From NCBI GenBank assembly GCA_950295325.1, contig OX485804.1, forward strand, positions 31,002,001 through 31,062,000: 60,000 bases of DNA. The letters are read 5' to 3'. The number at the start of each line of letters is the position of its first letter. The stretch's first letter is position 1. The notes beneath the pieces were generated by a model that saw only the letters and a list, made by a program, of their open reading frames with translations, was not told the DNA's origin and searched no databases. The translations under genes and the position numbers were made by a program. Shown piece by piece: positions 33,231-44,749 of this stretch. The DNA comes from Polytrichum commune. Lineage: Eukaryota; Streptophyta; Polytrichopsida; Polytrichales; Polytrichaceae.

Positions 33231-33915
33231 GTGTTCATTGGGAAGGGAAGGCAGGGCAAGGCAAGGCAAGGCAAGGAGGTACACCGTGTATTGTATGCAA
33301 TAATGTCGGCCTCACGGCCACGAATAGCTCGTCCGACAAGTATGCGACATGCGTATTTGTGGGATCTACGTTACAAATGCAGCAGGTCTACTTCAAAATA
33401 CGGCAAACTTGTTGTTGTTAGTCGGGGGGAAATGGGTTTTTTATATAATGGGAAATGGGTGGTGGTGTTGGTGTTGTTGGGAAATGATTTTGTGGTGATG
33501 ATTTGGGAGATGAGGACAAGGGAGTGGCGAGCTGTGCATGGAGTGTCACGTGGGCTTCCCCAGCTTTTGAGTGTACGGGGTCGGTTCCTTGTCCGCACGG
33601 GGCCTGCATTATGGCCGTCCGTCCCTCCGTCCCTCCGTCGATCGTAGAAACTGAATTAAATCTTTGCACTTTTGCCGTGGGGTTGGAAGAGGAAAGCGAG
33701 AGAGATATATAGTCCCCCCTCCCAACATAGTACCCCCCCCCCCCCGGTCGCCAAACACCCCTCCAACCCCATCATTGTCCTTGCCCCGCAAACTTACTTA
33801 CATTTACCCGAACGTCGCCTCGTGGGCCGAGCAAGTGCCCGAATTGGACCTCACCTCGTGCCATGAAGAGGAGAGGAGAGGTGAGGAGAGGAGAGGAGAG
33901 GATTGGGGTTCGTGA
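33231..33915. other. GC/CpG-rich block with simple repeats
   Basis: Begins with (GGCAA)n at about 33250-33280 and ends with (GGAGA)n at 33863-33902. Overlapping open frames on both strands (for example 33231-33647 plus) compete and none has a recognisable domain. A composition island, possibly a promoter-like or recently inserted segment; function unknown. Confidence 0.5.
33733..33745. repeat. poly-C run (13 C)
   Basis: Thirteen uninterrupted C. Confidence 0.95.
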
Positions 33916-33971
33916 GGGGGTGAGTATTTGAACGAACTAACTCACCCACCCGTCCGTTGTGGATGATGGAC

Positions 33972-33981
33972 GGGGGGGGGG
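33972..33981. repeat. poly-G run (10 G)
   Basis: Ten uninterrupted G. Confidence 0.95.
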
Positions 33982-34187
33982 TCTTCGTCTCTCCAAAGTT
34001 GAGGGTCGATTCATTTTAATTGGGTTGAGATTGGGGATATGTTATGTTCATGTCATTTTTGGACTCAAAGCATCTCAAACTAATCATTTGTAGGTTGTGG
34101 AAGAGTTTGATGCGTGGTTGAAAGTTGGGACATGAGCGTGTGATAGTTTAGAACTTAAATTTACATAATATCATGGAATTTTTTAGG

Positions 34188-34471
34188 GTGAATGTTCATA
34201 ACACCTACCGAGGGGAAGGACGAATTGGAGTTGGTGAAAGTGAATTTTTTTAGTTTTTAGTTTTACGGTAGAGCCCAAGATTCTAATTGAAACCAAATTA
34301 ACTCTGAACATGAAGGTAAAAAGATCCCAAATTAGTTCAATGAGCTTGAATCGAAGTGAATCAACAAATGAGGGGCCGATTTCTATTAATACGCCCATGA
34401 TACTTTGGTGCTTTGAATCATAACCCAACTGAATTTCCATAAAGAGTGGGTGAATGTTCACAACACCTACC
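34188..34471 (+). repeat. 22-bp direct repeat pair
   Basis: GTGAATGTTCATAACACCTA at 34188 recurs at 34450 with one change, 262 bp apart, each followed by a G-rich stretch. It may be a long target duplication or the ends of a small tandem duplication. Confidence 0.6.
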
Positions 34472-34486
34472 AGGGGCAAGAAGGGC

Positions 34487-34496
34487 GGGGGGGGGG
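34487..34496. repeat. poly-G run (10 G)
   Basis: Ten uninterrupted G directly after the second 22-bp repeat. Confidence 0.95.
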
Positions 34497-34598
34497 AATA
34501 GAGGAAATGGAAAGGTGAAAAATATTAATTACTATCGTAACTCTTGAAATTTACTATTTCAATCTCCAACAGTGTCAACGACCTTTGATGTAGTATGG

Positions 34599-34938
34599 AG
34601 TAGACAAACCTATTTATGTTAACTTAAGCAATTTCGCATAGGTGTAGTACAAGTGTGATATCGGGTGATGTTTCACGTGTCTGGAAATTGAGATCACAAC
34701 GTTTAACCAAAAAAAAAATCACAATCTATTTCCAAGTTTTGAAATTTCTCTAAATTTTCAAAGGCAAGATTCTCTCCCAGCCCATATCCACAATATAGAT
34801 CGACCTGTTTCCAATAACTGTGAGACAAAAACTTGAGTACAATAAGTTCTCTTTTCAAGGAATCCAAACCCGTGCTCTTTTAACTTATTTTGTCCATCAT
34901 CCCGAATGTGAACGCAACATGTGTGAAACTTCATGACT
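34599..34938 (+). repeat. ~300-bp dispersed repeat, copy B
   Basis: Diverged direct copy of 7054-7354, with about 20 extra bases near 34857-34880. Confidence 0.75.
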
Positions 34939-37371
34939 CTAGAAGACTCTATATAGTAAGATCGGGACCCTGAGACATACCAAACATGGGTATGTCTACA
35001 TATTCCACTGGACTTAAATTGGGTAGAATCAACAACTAACTTATAGGAGGCACTTTTCACTATTACCCCTTAGGTGGGTGATCGTAGCTAGGAACCAAAC
35101 TGATAAAGACCCACACTGATAAATTTCCTCACATGCATGTGGGGCCAGAGCTACATAATGGACGCCGAATGCCCCTCCTCTTATAATATACTTTGTCTTC
35201 CACAGTCGCTGCAATTCGAGTGCGGGAAATGCCTTAATATGTAGGATGTGATGCATTGGATACCCAGACTGAATAACGGCTAAAAATGTGTCAAGCTTTA
35301 TCATTCTGTCTGCAATTTATAGTCTTTAATAAGAATAATAAGAAGGGTTGAAGGCACGCTTCAAACTTGAGGAAGACTGCTTCAGTCTCCTTTACCATGT
35401 AAAGTTTAAAAGTCAGATTCAGGTGCTGCAAAAGTGAGTATGCATGTTGCCTTCAGCTTTTGCAAGAATGAGCGGCCTTGAGAGCCACTGTCCTGCTGTA
35501 GACGTGTCTTAAGTGGACATGATTCCGAGATTGAAGCCTTCGTGTGGGAGAACTTTAACCCTCGAAATTCTAAAGTCACTTACTTGCAAATGTGTGTGGA
35601 AGTACATAGCAGAAATTCCACTATCGACTCGGAGTCATGAGATTCGGTCTATAGATTTCTAAAGAAAACTATTTCTTTGTCCACATGAAATGCTTTGTTG
35701 CTAAACATACGTTGCCTACCACTTCCATGTTGAGCCACATGTCGCATGTTTTGGGCGTTCATTCGTTCCCATTATACCATGTGAGAACTTCGTGCAATTG
35801 GCAGGTGCGTCCGGTATCAATGCGTGTTAGAAGTCTTCATGAAATTAGGTGTATGATAGAGCCAATTTGGTCACATTCTAGGGCTAGCATGATTTTGGAA
35901 GGTGAGCAACCATTTATTGAAATAAATATTCCATCATCATAAGTGTTAATATTCTTCAGACAACATTGTTTGGCATCTCTTTTCTTTCCATACACAACTC
36001 TACATTCACCCATCACAGTATCGTTGAGTTTTATCCTCTAGAGTTACCGTAAGATCCAGTTTGAATGCAAAGAGATGTGTGTATGGGACGAGAGATTCCT
36101 TGTGAACATTTGAATTTGGGTTGTAAAAGTCAATTTGGGGTCTATTGTGAGAAAGATTCTTTTTGGATTTGTACAAGGATCATTGCTATGTTATTAGTTC
36201 ACAACCTGAATATGGTTACTTCATTGAATGATGTTATGCAAGTTAACATTATTAGCCAATCAAACTATCAACATGTGCTAATCTAAATTCTATAATAAAC
36301 TTGTGAACAAGACTAGGAGGTTTTCTTTTTTTAAATAATCTAGATAAACCTTTGGGTTGTCTTATACATTTTATGTAAGTAAGTCACCACCATCATGACC
36401 CTAGACATACAATTGGGAGAAGGTACACATCCTTAGGTAACCTTACGAAAATACATTTTAGAAAGTTTATGGAAGTTATCTCAAATATACTTCATAAAGG
36501 GCTCATATCTCAAGAAGCGTTTGGACATTGTTGATTACTTCACGTTCATTTTAGCTATGACATTTCATCATTTTGCAGTTCATGTGCACAAAAATGTGAA
36601 TGCTTGAACTCGTTGCTTTCTAATTCATTGTAACATGGTCATGTCCAATCCCTCATAATCCTCGGAGTTGGTCAAAGAGATTGGGTGCACATTGACCCAA
36701 AAAAAAAAGAAAAAAGACACACACAAACACACATGCATGCATGCACGCAAACAAGATAATCACATAACTCAAACGCCCCATCAACAAAATCCAAACCCTA
36801 GATGGAAAAAAATGAAAAAGAAAAGAAAAAAGCAAACAAACTCCACAGAATTGCCCTTTGATCCCTTGCAACAACTTAAGTATCCCTAACAAACAAAAAT
36901 TTCAATCCTCAACTCCCCACACGCTTGAATTGTCCAAACCACCGAAATAACCCAAACACAACCCTTGATTGCACAAATGGTTGGCAAGTTGCTCAGTTGA
37001 AGGTGGGAGATGAGTGCTTTTCCTTCTTTCAGTATCATTAACCTACAAAACTTTAAACACTTATAACTTCCACATACAAAACTCCAAGAAGACATACTGT
37101 GAACCCCATGTCCATTCCTCACGACAACCATTTGAGATTTGTGTAGAATAGTAGTATGTTTGGTGCGTGCTTAAAGAGACGGTTTTATATTAGCACCCTC
37201 GACCTTGATGGATCAGGAAGCTTTGGAAACTGCCATTCAAGGCTCATGAAGGCAAGCGCAATGAACCTCCTGCAAATATCCTGTGCCTTTAAGTTAGGTG
37301 AAACTTTAATGCCGCGATGGATAACTACTATTCATTTATACATACATATGTGTGTATAAATATATATATAG
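34939..37371. other. no gene recognised
   Basis: Short open frames at 35685-35942 and 36065-36286 look mildly protein-like but have no domain I recognise. An A-rich/CA-rich stretch lies at about 36700-36740. Confidence 0.4.
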
Positions 37372-37397
37372 AGAGATCAGAGAGAGAGAGAGAGAGG
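37372..37397. repeat. (GA)n microsatellite
   Basis: About 11 GA units with one interruption. Confidence 0.9.
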
Positions 37398-37408
37398 GGA
37401 TTCAGGTC

Positions 37409-37650
37409 CTTGTGGCTTTGACTGTGGTCCTCTGTCACTGTGGAAGGTTCATTGACCGAAGCACTGCCATGTGTCTGCGACATTGGTACTGTATGCAAGC
37501 CAACTAAATTTCAAGGACTCCTCTCACAGCTCTGCCCCTCAGTGCGCTCTTTAAATTTGGAGGGTACCACTTCTATTACCACAAAAGTTGTGGCTTCAAG
37601 TTTGTTGAGAATGGTAGCCAACTCCTTGGCGCCTCGTAAAGGAGTTCAGG
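37409..37650 (+). pseudogene. exon-like segment, unidentified
   Basis: Between an acceptor-like TTCAG at about 37405 and a donor-like CAG|GTATGT at about 37650, one frame encodes a peptide including LCPSVRSLNLEGTTSITTKV and ending RKGVQ. The SLNLEG stretch faintly resembles a leucine-rich repeat; one copy is too little for a call. Confidence 0.25.
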
Positions 37651-37936
37651 TATGTGGGCTGGGCGTCATTCGGTGTGTTTTTTCATGTCCTCCAAACTTC
37701 TATTCATTGGATCCACATACTGGGACTTTTGTTGCATTAGCAAATATACCATGAAGCATCAACAGACACCGAATTAGAACTTGACGCTTCCTTTATTCAG
37801 TCATGGTTCTGTGAAGTACATATTTGTTGAATTCTTAGGTAATAATATATAGAATCCTCATAATTGTGTTCACTATTGAGTGTGGGAGTAGTTAATAAAT
37901 TTTGAAGATGCACAATCACATTAATCATATTTTTAA

Positions 37937-38193
37937 ATCATTATATTCGTTAATTGGAGACTTTGGAAAGTTTCAAAATAAACTTTACTCATAGTTTGGG
38001 ATGCAATATTGTGAACGTGGGGAACATTGGTAATGAACTTTCTACATATTCATGCATGAGGAGTATATATATTCCTAATTATAGTAAGTATCTATATCAT
38101 TATCAAAACATGCACTAAATATGATATTGGACTTGAAGTCCTTGATTAGTCTCCGAATCATGAAAAAAGTCTCCAATTAACGAATATAGTGAT
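37937..38193. mobile_element. 257-bp MITE-like element with 28-bp inverted repeats
   Basis: ATCATTATATTCGTTAATTG (continuing GAGACTTT) at 37937-37964 is repeated inverted at 38166-38193 with one difference. No coding capacity and no clear target duplication. The right arm, read inward, could begin CACTATATTCG, but the left reads CATTATATTCG. Confidence 0.7.
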
Positions 38194-39299
38194 ATATGTG
38201 TATTCATGGTGTTTGTTCTTCGATCTTCACCTAACTACACACCAATCAAATATAGGTGTCCAATAAAGAATTTACCTTGGTGCCTAAGGTGGTATTTCAG
38301 GATTGGGGGAGGATGATAATGTCCTAGAGCATAATCCATGTCGTCCTCCACCCTCAATCTAAGCCATAGATCTCCACGATTGGAGGGTTGATAATAGATG
38401 CCGCCCAAATGGTTTATGTCCAGTATATCCCTCAACCCCTAGCCTTATAGGGTTACAAAGCCCATATTACATCATGCACAAGTTCTTCATGTATTCCAAA
38501 ATATTTAATTACACCTACGCTATATGCAATATGTTCATACATATGTTATTCTATACCATTTAATGATAAACTAGCATGATTTTGTTGAGTTGATGTAGCC
38601 GAATATTTACAATACTATCATATTGAAACTTGCATTGAGATGTATTTCAAGGCTAGGAATTCGTGCTATTCGTGTAAACTCATTCATTGGGAAGGTGAAA
38701 CCACAAGGAACTATTTGATAGCCTCGAAATATCATTTAAAGACTAGTTGACTATAAAAATGTCTTTAGGACCCCCAAATTAACTTAGTGAAGACGTGTTA
38801 GGAATGAGTCAACCCTCAACTTGCAGGGGACTTGTTTTTACTTGAGCCCTTCATCCACAAAAGAAGGGTTTACACAGATGGCACAAACCCTAAGTTGTAT
38901 TATGAATGTGTTGGATATGGATATGGATATATATATATATGGATACATGCATATAGAAGACATGTATTTGATTACCTACATTCAAGGCGTGTTCAAGATT
39001 TGTGGTGCCCATGTAAACTTGTCCGTTGTGTACGAAAGCGCTCTACAAAAAAATCAAGTTTCCTATAAGTTGAGGTTCAGTTTATTCTCGATTGGGACTC
39101 AGTAGACTAATGTGGTGCTTTAAATGCAAATTGAATGCAAGTAGTTGGAATGTTGGTCAGACTCTTTGTAACTTGTAAGGGTAATGTTTCTTACATCCAA
39201 TCGGACTGAAGGGAAACCCCCACCCTCCCTCCCCCCTATTTTTGGTTATATGAATTTCCTTCGATGCTTTCCCAACAACAACAACATTTCGCATGCCAT
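38194..39299. other. no gene recognised
   Basis: Short overlapping open frames near 38820-39105 cross a TA-rich tract (38925-38945). Nothing recognisable. Confidence 0.45.
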
Positions 39300-39990
39300 A
39301 AAGTCGTTAAGCGGTTCCGGGTGCAACTAGAATAGTTAGAACCACACGAGAAAAAATACGCCCAGTCATCATGTATCTTGTGGTCCTCGGGTTTTCGGGC
39401 CTGCATGGGACGTATTTAACTACAAGTACTTTATGGTTTCCGAGTACGAGAACGCGACGGGACTTCTACTAAATAATGAGGTGTCCCGCCGGATGCTTCA
39501 CTAAACGACTACCCCTTCCAAGGACCGCAAGGGTAACTCTTCTAGCGACGGAGAGGAGTAACCAGGCCTACGGAATCGTTAGTTTATGTGGTGGTCCTCA
39601 GGGCGGGTGACTGTCGGCCCGGCCCAGTCCCGCCCCTGCTGCATGGGATCTATTGTATATAACTACGTTACAAATACTTCATTGTGTAGTACACGAACAA
39701 GGTGGACCTTGCTTCCTTCCTTCAATTTCGATACCCCGCATTGAGAGCCGATACGGCGACCCCAGTACTTAATTACTAGGTCCCAAGGGAATTTGCATGA
39801 TTCTCGTTGCCAACATGCTGCACAGTGCCTTTGTAGGCACTCCAAGAACAAGGTGGACCTCTAAATAATGATCCCCCCCCCCCCCCACCCCACCCACAAG
39901 GCCTTCTTCACTGAGAGCCGATTGTGGGTACTTCATCCCAAAATGGTATGATTCCCAACACGGTGCACAGTGCCTTCGTATGTGGCACTC
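39300..39990. repeat. CpG-rich block with diverged local duplications
   Basis: 39300-39640 is dense in CpG (for example CGAGAACGCGACGGG, TCCCGCCGG), unlike its surroundings. Diverged duplications follow: TGCATGGGA...TAACTAC at about 39400 and 39636; GAACAAGGTGGACCT at 39695 and 39845; GAGAGCCGAT at 39742 and 39916; GTGCACAGTGCCTT near 39820 and 39965. It runs straight into the 232-bp satellite and may be its degenerate edge. Confidence 0.6.
39873..39886. repeat. poly-C run (14 C)
   Basis: Fourteen uninterrupted C within the local duplications. Confidence 0.95.
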
Positions 39991-40029
39991 CATGCGGGAC
40001 CAGCGTAGCAGCAGCAGCATGCATTTTAT

Positions 40030-41450
40030 TCATTTCTTACTTCACAAAGAGCGTCCTTGGGGAGCATGCATATGTCGCACTATTCTAATCTCCCGGCTCG
40101 GGTTCCTTTTCTACGCCGCATGGATTCTACCAACGCATGTCAACATATGCCGTACTCCCTCCTACTACTACACTACTTTTGGTGTTTGGTGTCACATGTG
40201 GAATAGTATCACTGACCTTGTTTTGAGGCGTATCCTAGGTTACACGAATGACCAACAACTTCCCTATTAGTGTCACCCTCTATTACTTCACGAAGTGCGT
40301 CCTTGGGGGAGCATATATATGTTGCATTATTGTAATCACCTGGGTCCTTTTATACGACGCATGCATTCTACCAACGCATGTCAACATATGCCGTACTCCC
40401 TCCTACTACTACACTACTTTTGGTGTTTGGTGTCACATGTGGAATAGTATCACTTACCTTGTTTTGAGGCGTATCCTAGGTTACACGAATGACCAACAAC
40501 TTCCCTATTAGTGTCACCCTCTATTACTTCACGAAGTGTGTCCTTGGGGGAGCATATATATGTCGCATTATTGTAATCACCTGGGTCCTTTTATACGCCG
40601 CATGCATTCTACCAACACATGTCAACATATGCCGTACTACCTACACTGCGTATGATATTTGGTGTCACATGTGGAATAGTATCACTTACCTTGTTTTGAG
40701 GTGTATCCTAGGTTACACTAATAATCAACAACTTCCCCATTAGTGTCACCCTCTATTACTTCACAAAGAGCGTCCTTGAGGAGCATGCACATGTCGCACT
40801 ATTCTAATCACCCAGGTCCTTTTATATGCACTATGGATTCTACCAATGGAAGTCAACATATGTCATACTACCTACAGTGCTTATAGTATTTAGTGTCACA
40901 TGTGGAATAGTGTCACCTACCTTGTTTTGAGACATATCCTAGGTTACACTAATGACCAACAACTTCCCTACTAGTGCCACCCTCTATTACTTCACAAAGT
41001 GCGTCCTTGGGGGAGCATATATATGTCGCATTATTGTAATCACCCGGGTCCTTTTATACGCCGCATGCATTCTACCAACGCATGTCAACATATGCCGTAC
41101 TACCTACACAACTTATGGTATTTGGTGTCACATGTGGAATAGTATCACTTACCTTGTTTTGAGGCGTATCTTAGGTTACACTAATGATCAACAACTTCCC
41201 CATTAGTGTCACCCTCTATTACTTCACAAAGTGTGTCCTTGGGGGAGCATATATATGTCGCATTATTGTAATCACCCAGGTCCTTTTATACGCCGCATGC
41301 ATTCTACCAACGGATGTCAACATATGCCGAACTACCTACACTACTTATGGTATTTGGTGTCACATGTGGAATAGTATCACCTACCCTAATGTTTGGAGAC
41401 GTATCCTAGGTTACACTAGTAACCAACAACTTCCCTATTAGTGTCACCTC
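40030..41450 (+). repeat. satellite, six units of ~232-241 bp
   Basis: The phase marker AATGACCAACAACTTCCC (and variants) occurs at about 40247, 40488, 40720, 40951, 41183 and 41418, giving spacings of 241, 232, 231, 232 and 235. Each unit includes CTATTACTTCAC, GTCCTTGGGGGAGCATAT, CTACCAACGCATGTCAACAT and GTCACATGTGGAATAGT. The first two units keep an extra CTCCTACTACTACA stretch, which accounts for the 241-bp spacing. Each unit has an ~84-codon open frame whose ATG overlaps the previous frame's TAG. Because 232 is not a multiple of 3, these frames cannot fuse, and they are repeat by-products. Confidence 0.96.
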
Positions 41451-41478
41451 ATGACACCTGGCATTCAAGTGCGCTCAC

Positions 41479-41510
41479 TACTACTACTACTAATAATAAT
41501 AGTAGGAAAG
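41479..41510. repeat. (CTA)n/(TAA)n microsatellite
   Basis: Short compound trinucleotide repeat. Confidence 0.85.
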
Positions 41511-42327
41511 CGGCTAGCATGTTGAGAGGGGACTGATGATCATGTGAACACACTAGATTGAAGAAACGCCTGCATGAAGTATTGATTGTGTTCCGGCCAA
41601 CAAATCGTTTTTGGTTGCAATTTGGGGGGCAGTGCCTTCTTACATACATGGAGTACGAGCGAGAGTAGCTAGAGACGCCCCTGTGCGGCTTCCACCTCAT
41701 GTACTAGCTGCTGCTGGGAGCCCAAATTATGTGCAGTAGTACCTGGGCTGGGGCCAATATGAATGACATGGGAGTCATATTGGTTGGCAAGTTTTGTCTT
41801 GCGAGCGCTGTGGTGTTGTAACTGGGTACCTGTGCAATTGATAACTGTCAGCCACCCGATTGGCTCCCATACACACACTCCCTCCAGCCTCTGGATAAAT
41901 ATATAGTAACTATAATGGCATGTCTGTGAGTGTACTGGAGCCAAAAGAGCACTTTCATACTTACACACTGGCCGGGCCGGGGCCTGTCAGTCTCACTGCT
42001 GTATGTAAGTTAGCCCTCGCTACCTTTCCTTATAGCCATGTGTGGCTTGGAGGAGTTTATTCTGCTGCACTTGGGCACATTGAAGGCCAGGCTTCCAGGG
42101 TCCATCAAAGGCAACTTAGACTGCGTGGATGTCACCAGCTTTTGGACGGGATCTCTTAACATTAAAGGCAGGAGGCGGGCCTTGAAGCGACCACCCCCGT
42201 GGTTTTGGTGGTGGTGGTTGTTGTTGTTGATAACCACCATCAAGAAAACCATGGCTCGATTCTTATATATCACCAAAGTGCACTGCAACACTGGATCCTT
42301 TGGTGGCACATGGGGAGGGAGGGGGGT

Positions 42328-42341
42328 GGGGGGGGGGGGGG
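42328..42341. repeat. poly-G run (14 G)
   Basis: Fourteen uninterrupted G in a longer G-rich stretch from 42312. Confidence 0.95.
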
Positions 42342-42754
42342 TCCACTAATGTGAGATTATTAGGTGAAAACCACCTCAAAATCAATCTTATGGTGCGTAA
42401 GAGTCCTTTATGTAAATGACGGTATTGTTCACCTTTTAAAGAACACTTCTTACATCACCTTGTCAAACATGTAGAACTTAGATTAGTCACCATACCCTGA
42501 TTGGCGAAAGTTGGTGTTGTTTTGAATTACTTCTTGCATCCTTCTTACATCGCCATTATGATTGGCCAAAGTGATGCGATTTTGTATTTATTGCAACATG
42601 TGATTGATGTCTTTCATCTCTAGCTTACTTCTTGCATTGTCACATTCACTTGTTGACACTTCAAGGGTGAAAAATAGGTGTTGCTTGAAGGTTCGTGTCA
42701 CTTTTAGGCACACATGCCTTATATGGGATGAGGACATCCATGTAGAATTGGGGA

Positions 42755-42771
42755 GGGGGGGGGGGGGGGGG
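42755..42771. repeat. poly-G run (17 G)
   Basis: Seventeen uninterrupted G. Confidence 0.95.
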
Positions 42772-43492
42772 ACCATATGAAGGAGTACATTGAGTACATT
42801 TGTTTGTTGTTAATCATGTACGTTTGAATGTCATCTCGTTTATTCATTTTGCATGTTACGTGGGTAATTATATATGTGTTGGAATAATAAGAACATGATG
42901 TTATGAGAAATCTTTATCATAAAATATGACAATTTTCATGTCCATTCCAACTAGAAACTTAAAAATAAAAAATATACATATTCAAAAAAACGCCTTGCTC
43001 AAATGAAAGCCATACTTGGTCTTGTAATAGAGATGTGGTGGACTCCCCCCCTCCTCAAATCTCCACCTCGCTATTGTGTCAATTGCCAATTCTCATTCTC
43101 CAAGTTAAAATCAAACGTGCTTCCATGTGGAAGGGGGTGGGGGTGTCTGTCAAATTTTGTCACTAGGTAGTTTTTTTTGCCTTGGGGAGGGCACTCAATG
43201 TAGCCCGTACAATATCACACGGGTGTACAAAATGGTCTTTTGTGAGAGTTTGGCTCAAAAAGGCTATACATGGGATAGATATTGTTGCATCTAGGCTTTT
43301 ATAAAATAAATAAGGTAGCATAATCTATGGGAGGGAGGTCAAAGTACCCTAAGGGACCCCTGAGGTTTCTCACATGAGACGATTATTTAGTTCATGGTTT
43401 GTATTGTATAGTCTTCTTTTTGTCATGACATGAAATATTTGTGGGTTTTGATAAGGGCTCATGCACGCACGTGCCTCCATGCCCTCATATGA

Positions 43493-43505
43493 CCCCCCCC
43501 CCCCC
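43493..43505. repeat. poly-C run (13 C)
   Basis: Thirteen uninterrupted C. Confidence 0.95.
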
Positions 43506-44749
43506 TTCCCAAGTGACTTTTGCCAACATGGACATTTGCCCAAAAATAACGGTACATAGAAAGCTTAGTTGTGATATAACTGGACATAAAGCCATGAGTT
43601 AGACCTTATGCACATGAATATCATGCACACTCAACAATTAACAATTGAAGGTGCATGTTTCATGTGCAATTAATAGAGTGAGAGTGGGAGTTGTTGCATA
43701 CAAGCTTACCTCTTATCCATGATCCATCCATACCCTAAGCATGGTCCATATATGTTTATGATGAGTTCATTATAAATATCCCATATTAGATTGATATGGG
43801 GTCTTCAAAGTTGATTTGGATGCAATAAACCCCTGACCTTTATTTTATTCCAGGGCTATTTTGCGATGAACATGAAATATGCACATGGGGTGGTAGCTCT
43901 TATTCATAATTTGCAAGACTCAATGACTTAGATTTCATTGTTAATCCAATGTATGCAAGGTAATGTTTTGTTTCAAAGCTTAGTATATCATTAGCTATAT
44001 CATGTAGAAACCAAAGAATGTAGCTTTATATAGAATGACACATTTTATCTTTACAACTTAGTAATTAGACAAGTTATTTTGTCATGTAGGGATCTTAAAG
44101 CAACCTAATTCATTTTCAAATGATTTTATAAAAATAATTTAAATCTAATTCAAAGAGAAAGCTAGGGTAAAAATGCTTATGACTTGCCCCAAATGTTCAA
44201 TGAGTGTTCCTTGCACCTTGGGCCAACGCCTATTTAAGAGGGTTGTATCGTTGAGGATTTTTCTTCGGTCAATTGTTGAAAAAAAAATCTTCCACTTGAG
44301 ACCTTGTACCTAAAAGCAAGGTTGTTGCTAATGATTTTAAGATCACATCACTACAATAACATTATTCAGTAAATTTTAAGATTATCTTATGATTGGATTT
44401 TAGAATAAATAAAACTAAACATGTGGTGATAAATATATGCACTAAAACTATGGCTCAGAATTTTAAGATCATATTAAACAACCATCTTACATATTGGAAT
44501 GGGGTCATTGCCCTTGACAAGAAAATTTCATGAGGAACACGATAATAGTTATTGTGACCTTCCCAACACCTTCATTTTGGACAAATTTGCATTCAAGAGT
44601 CGTTCATAAGGCAATAAATAATGTGTGAGTACGTTGATTAGCTGTACCTACCAGTATAGAATTCCTTGACAAAGGAAATAGGCCATTGGTTGCACATGGG
44701 TACAAGGAGTTTAATGCATGTAGGGAGCCTTGTTGTTGCAGGGTGACAA

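Larger units (their letters stand above)
41511..44749. other. no gene recognised
   Basis: Overlapping open frames at 41669-42349 on both strands have no domain and run through GGT/GTT repeats (42205-42230) and poly-G. The rest is AT-rich. Confidence 0.45.

Noticed and set aside
40248-41441. Family of ~84-residue membrane-like proteins in tandem
   Set aside because: They are the same satellite unit read repeatedly; the period is not a multiple of three and the frames overlap stop-to-start.
42038-42349. 103-codon protein with Trp, Leu and Gly runs
   Set aside because: Low-complexity translation of GGT/GTT repeats and poly-G; a competing frame lies on the other strand.
44350-44365. Second CACTA terminus (CACTACAATAACATT)
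   Set aside because: No matching inverted end or 3-bp duplication could be found nearby.
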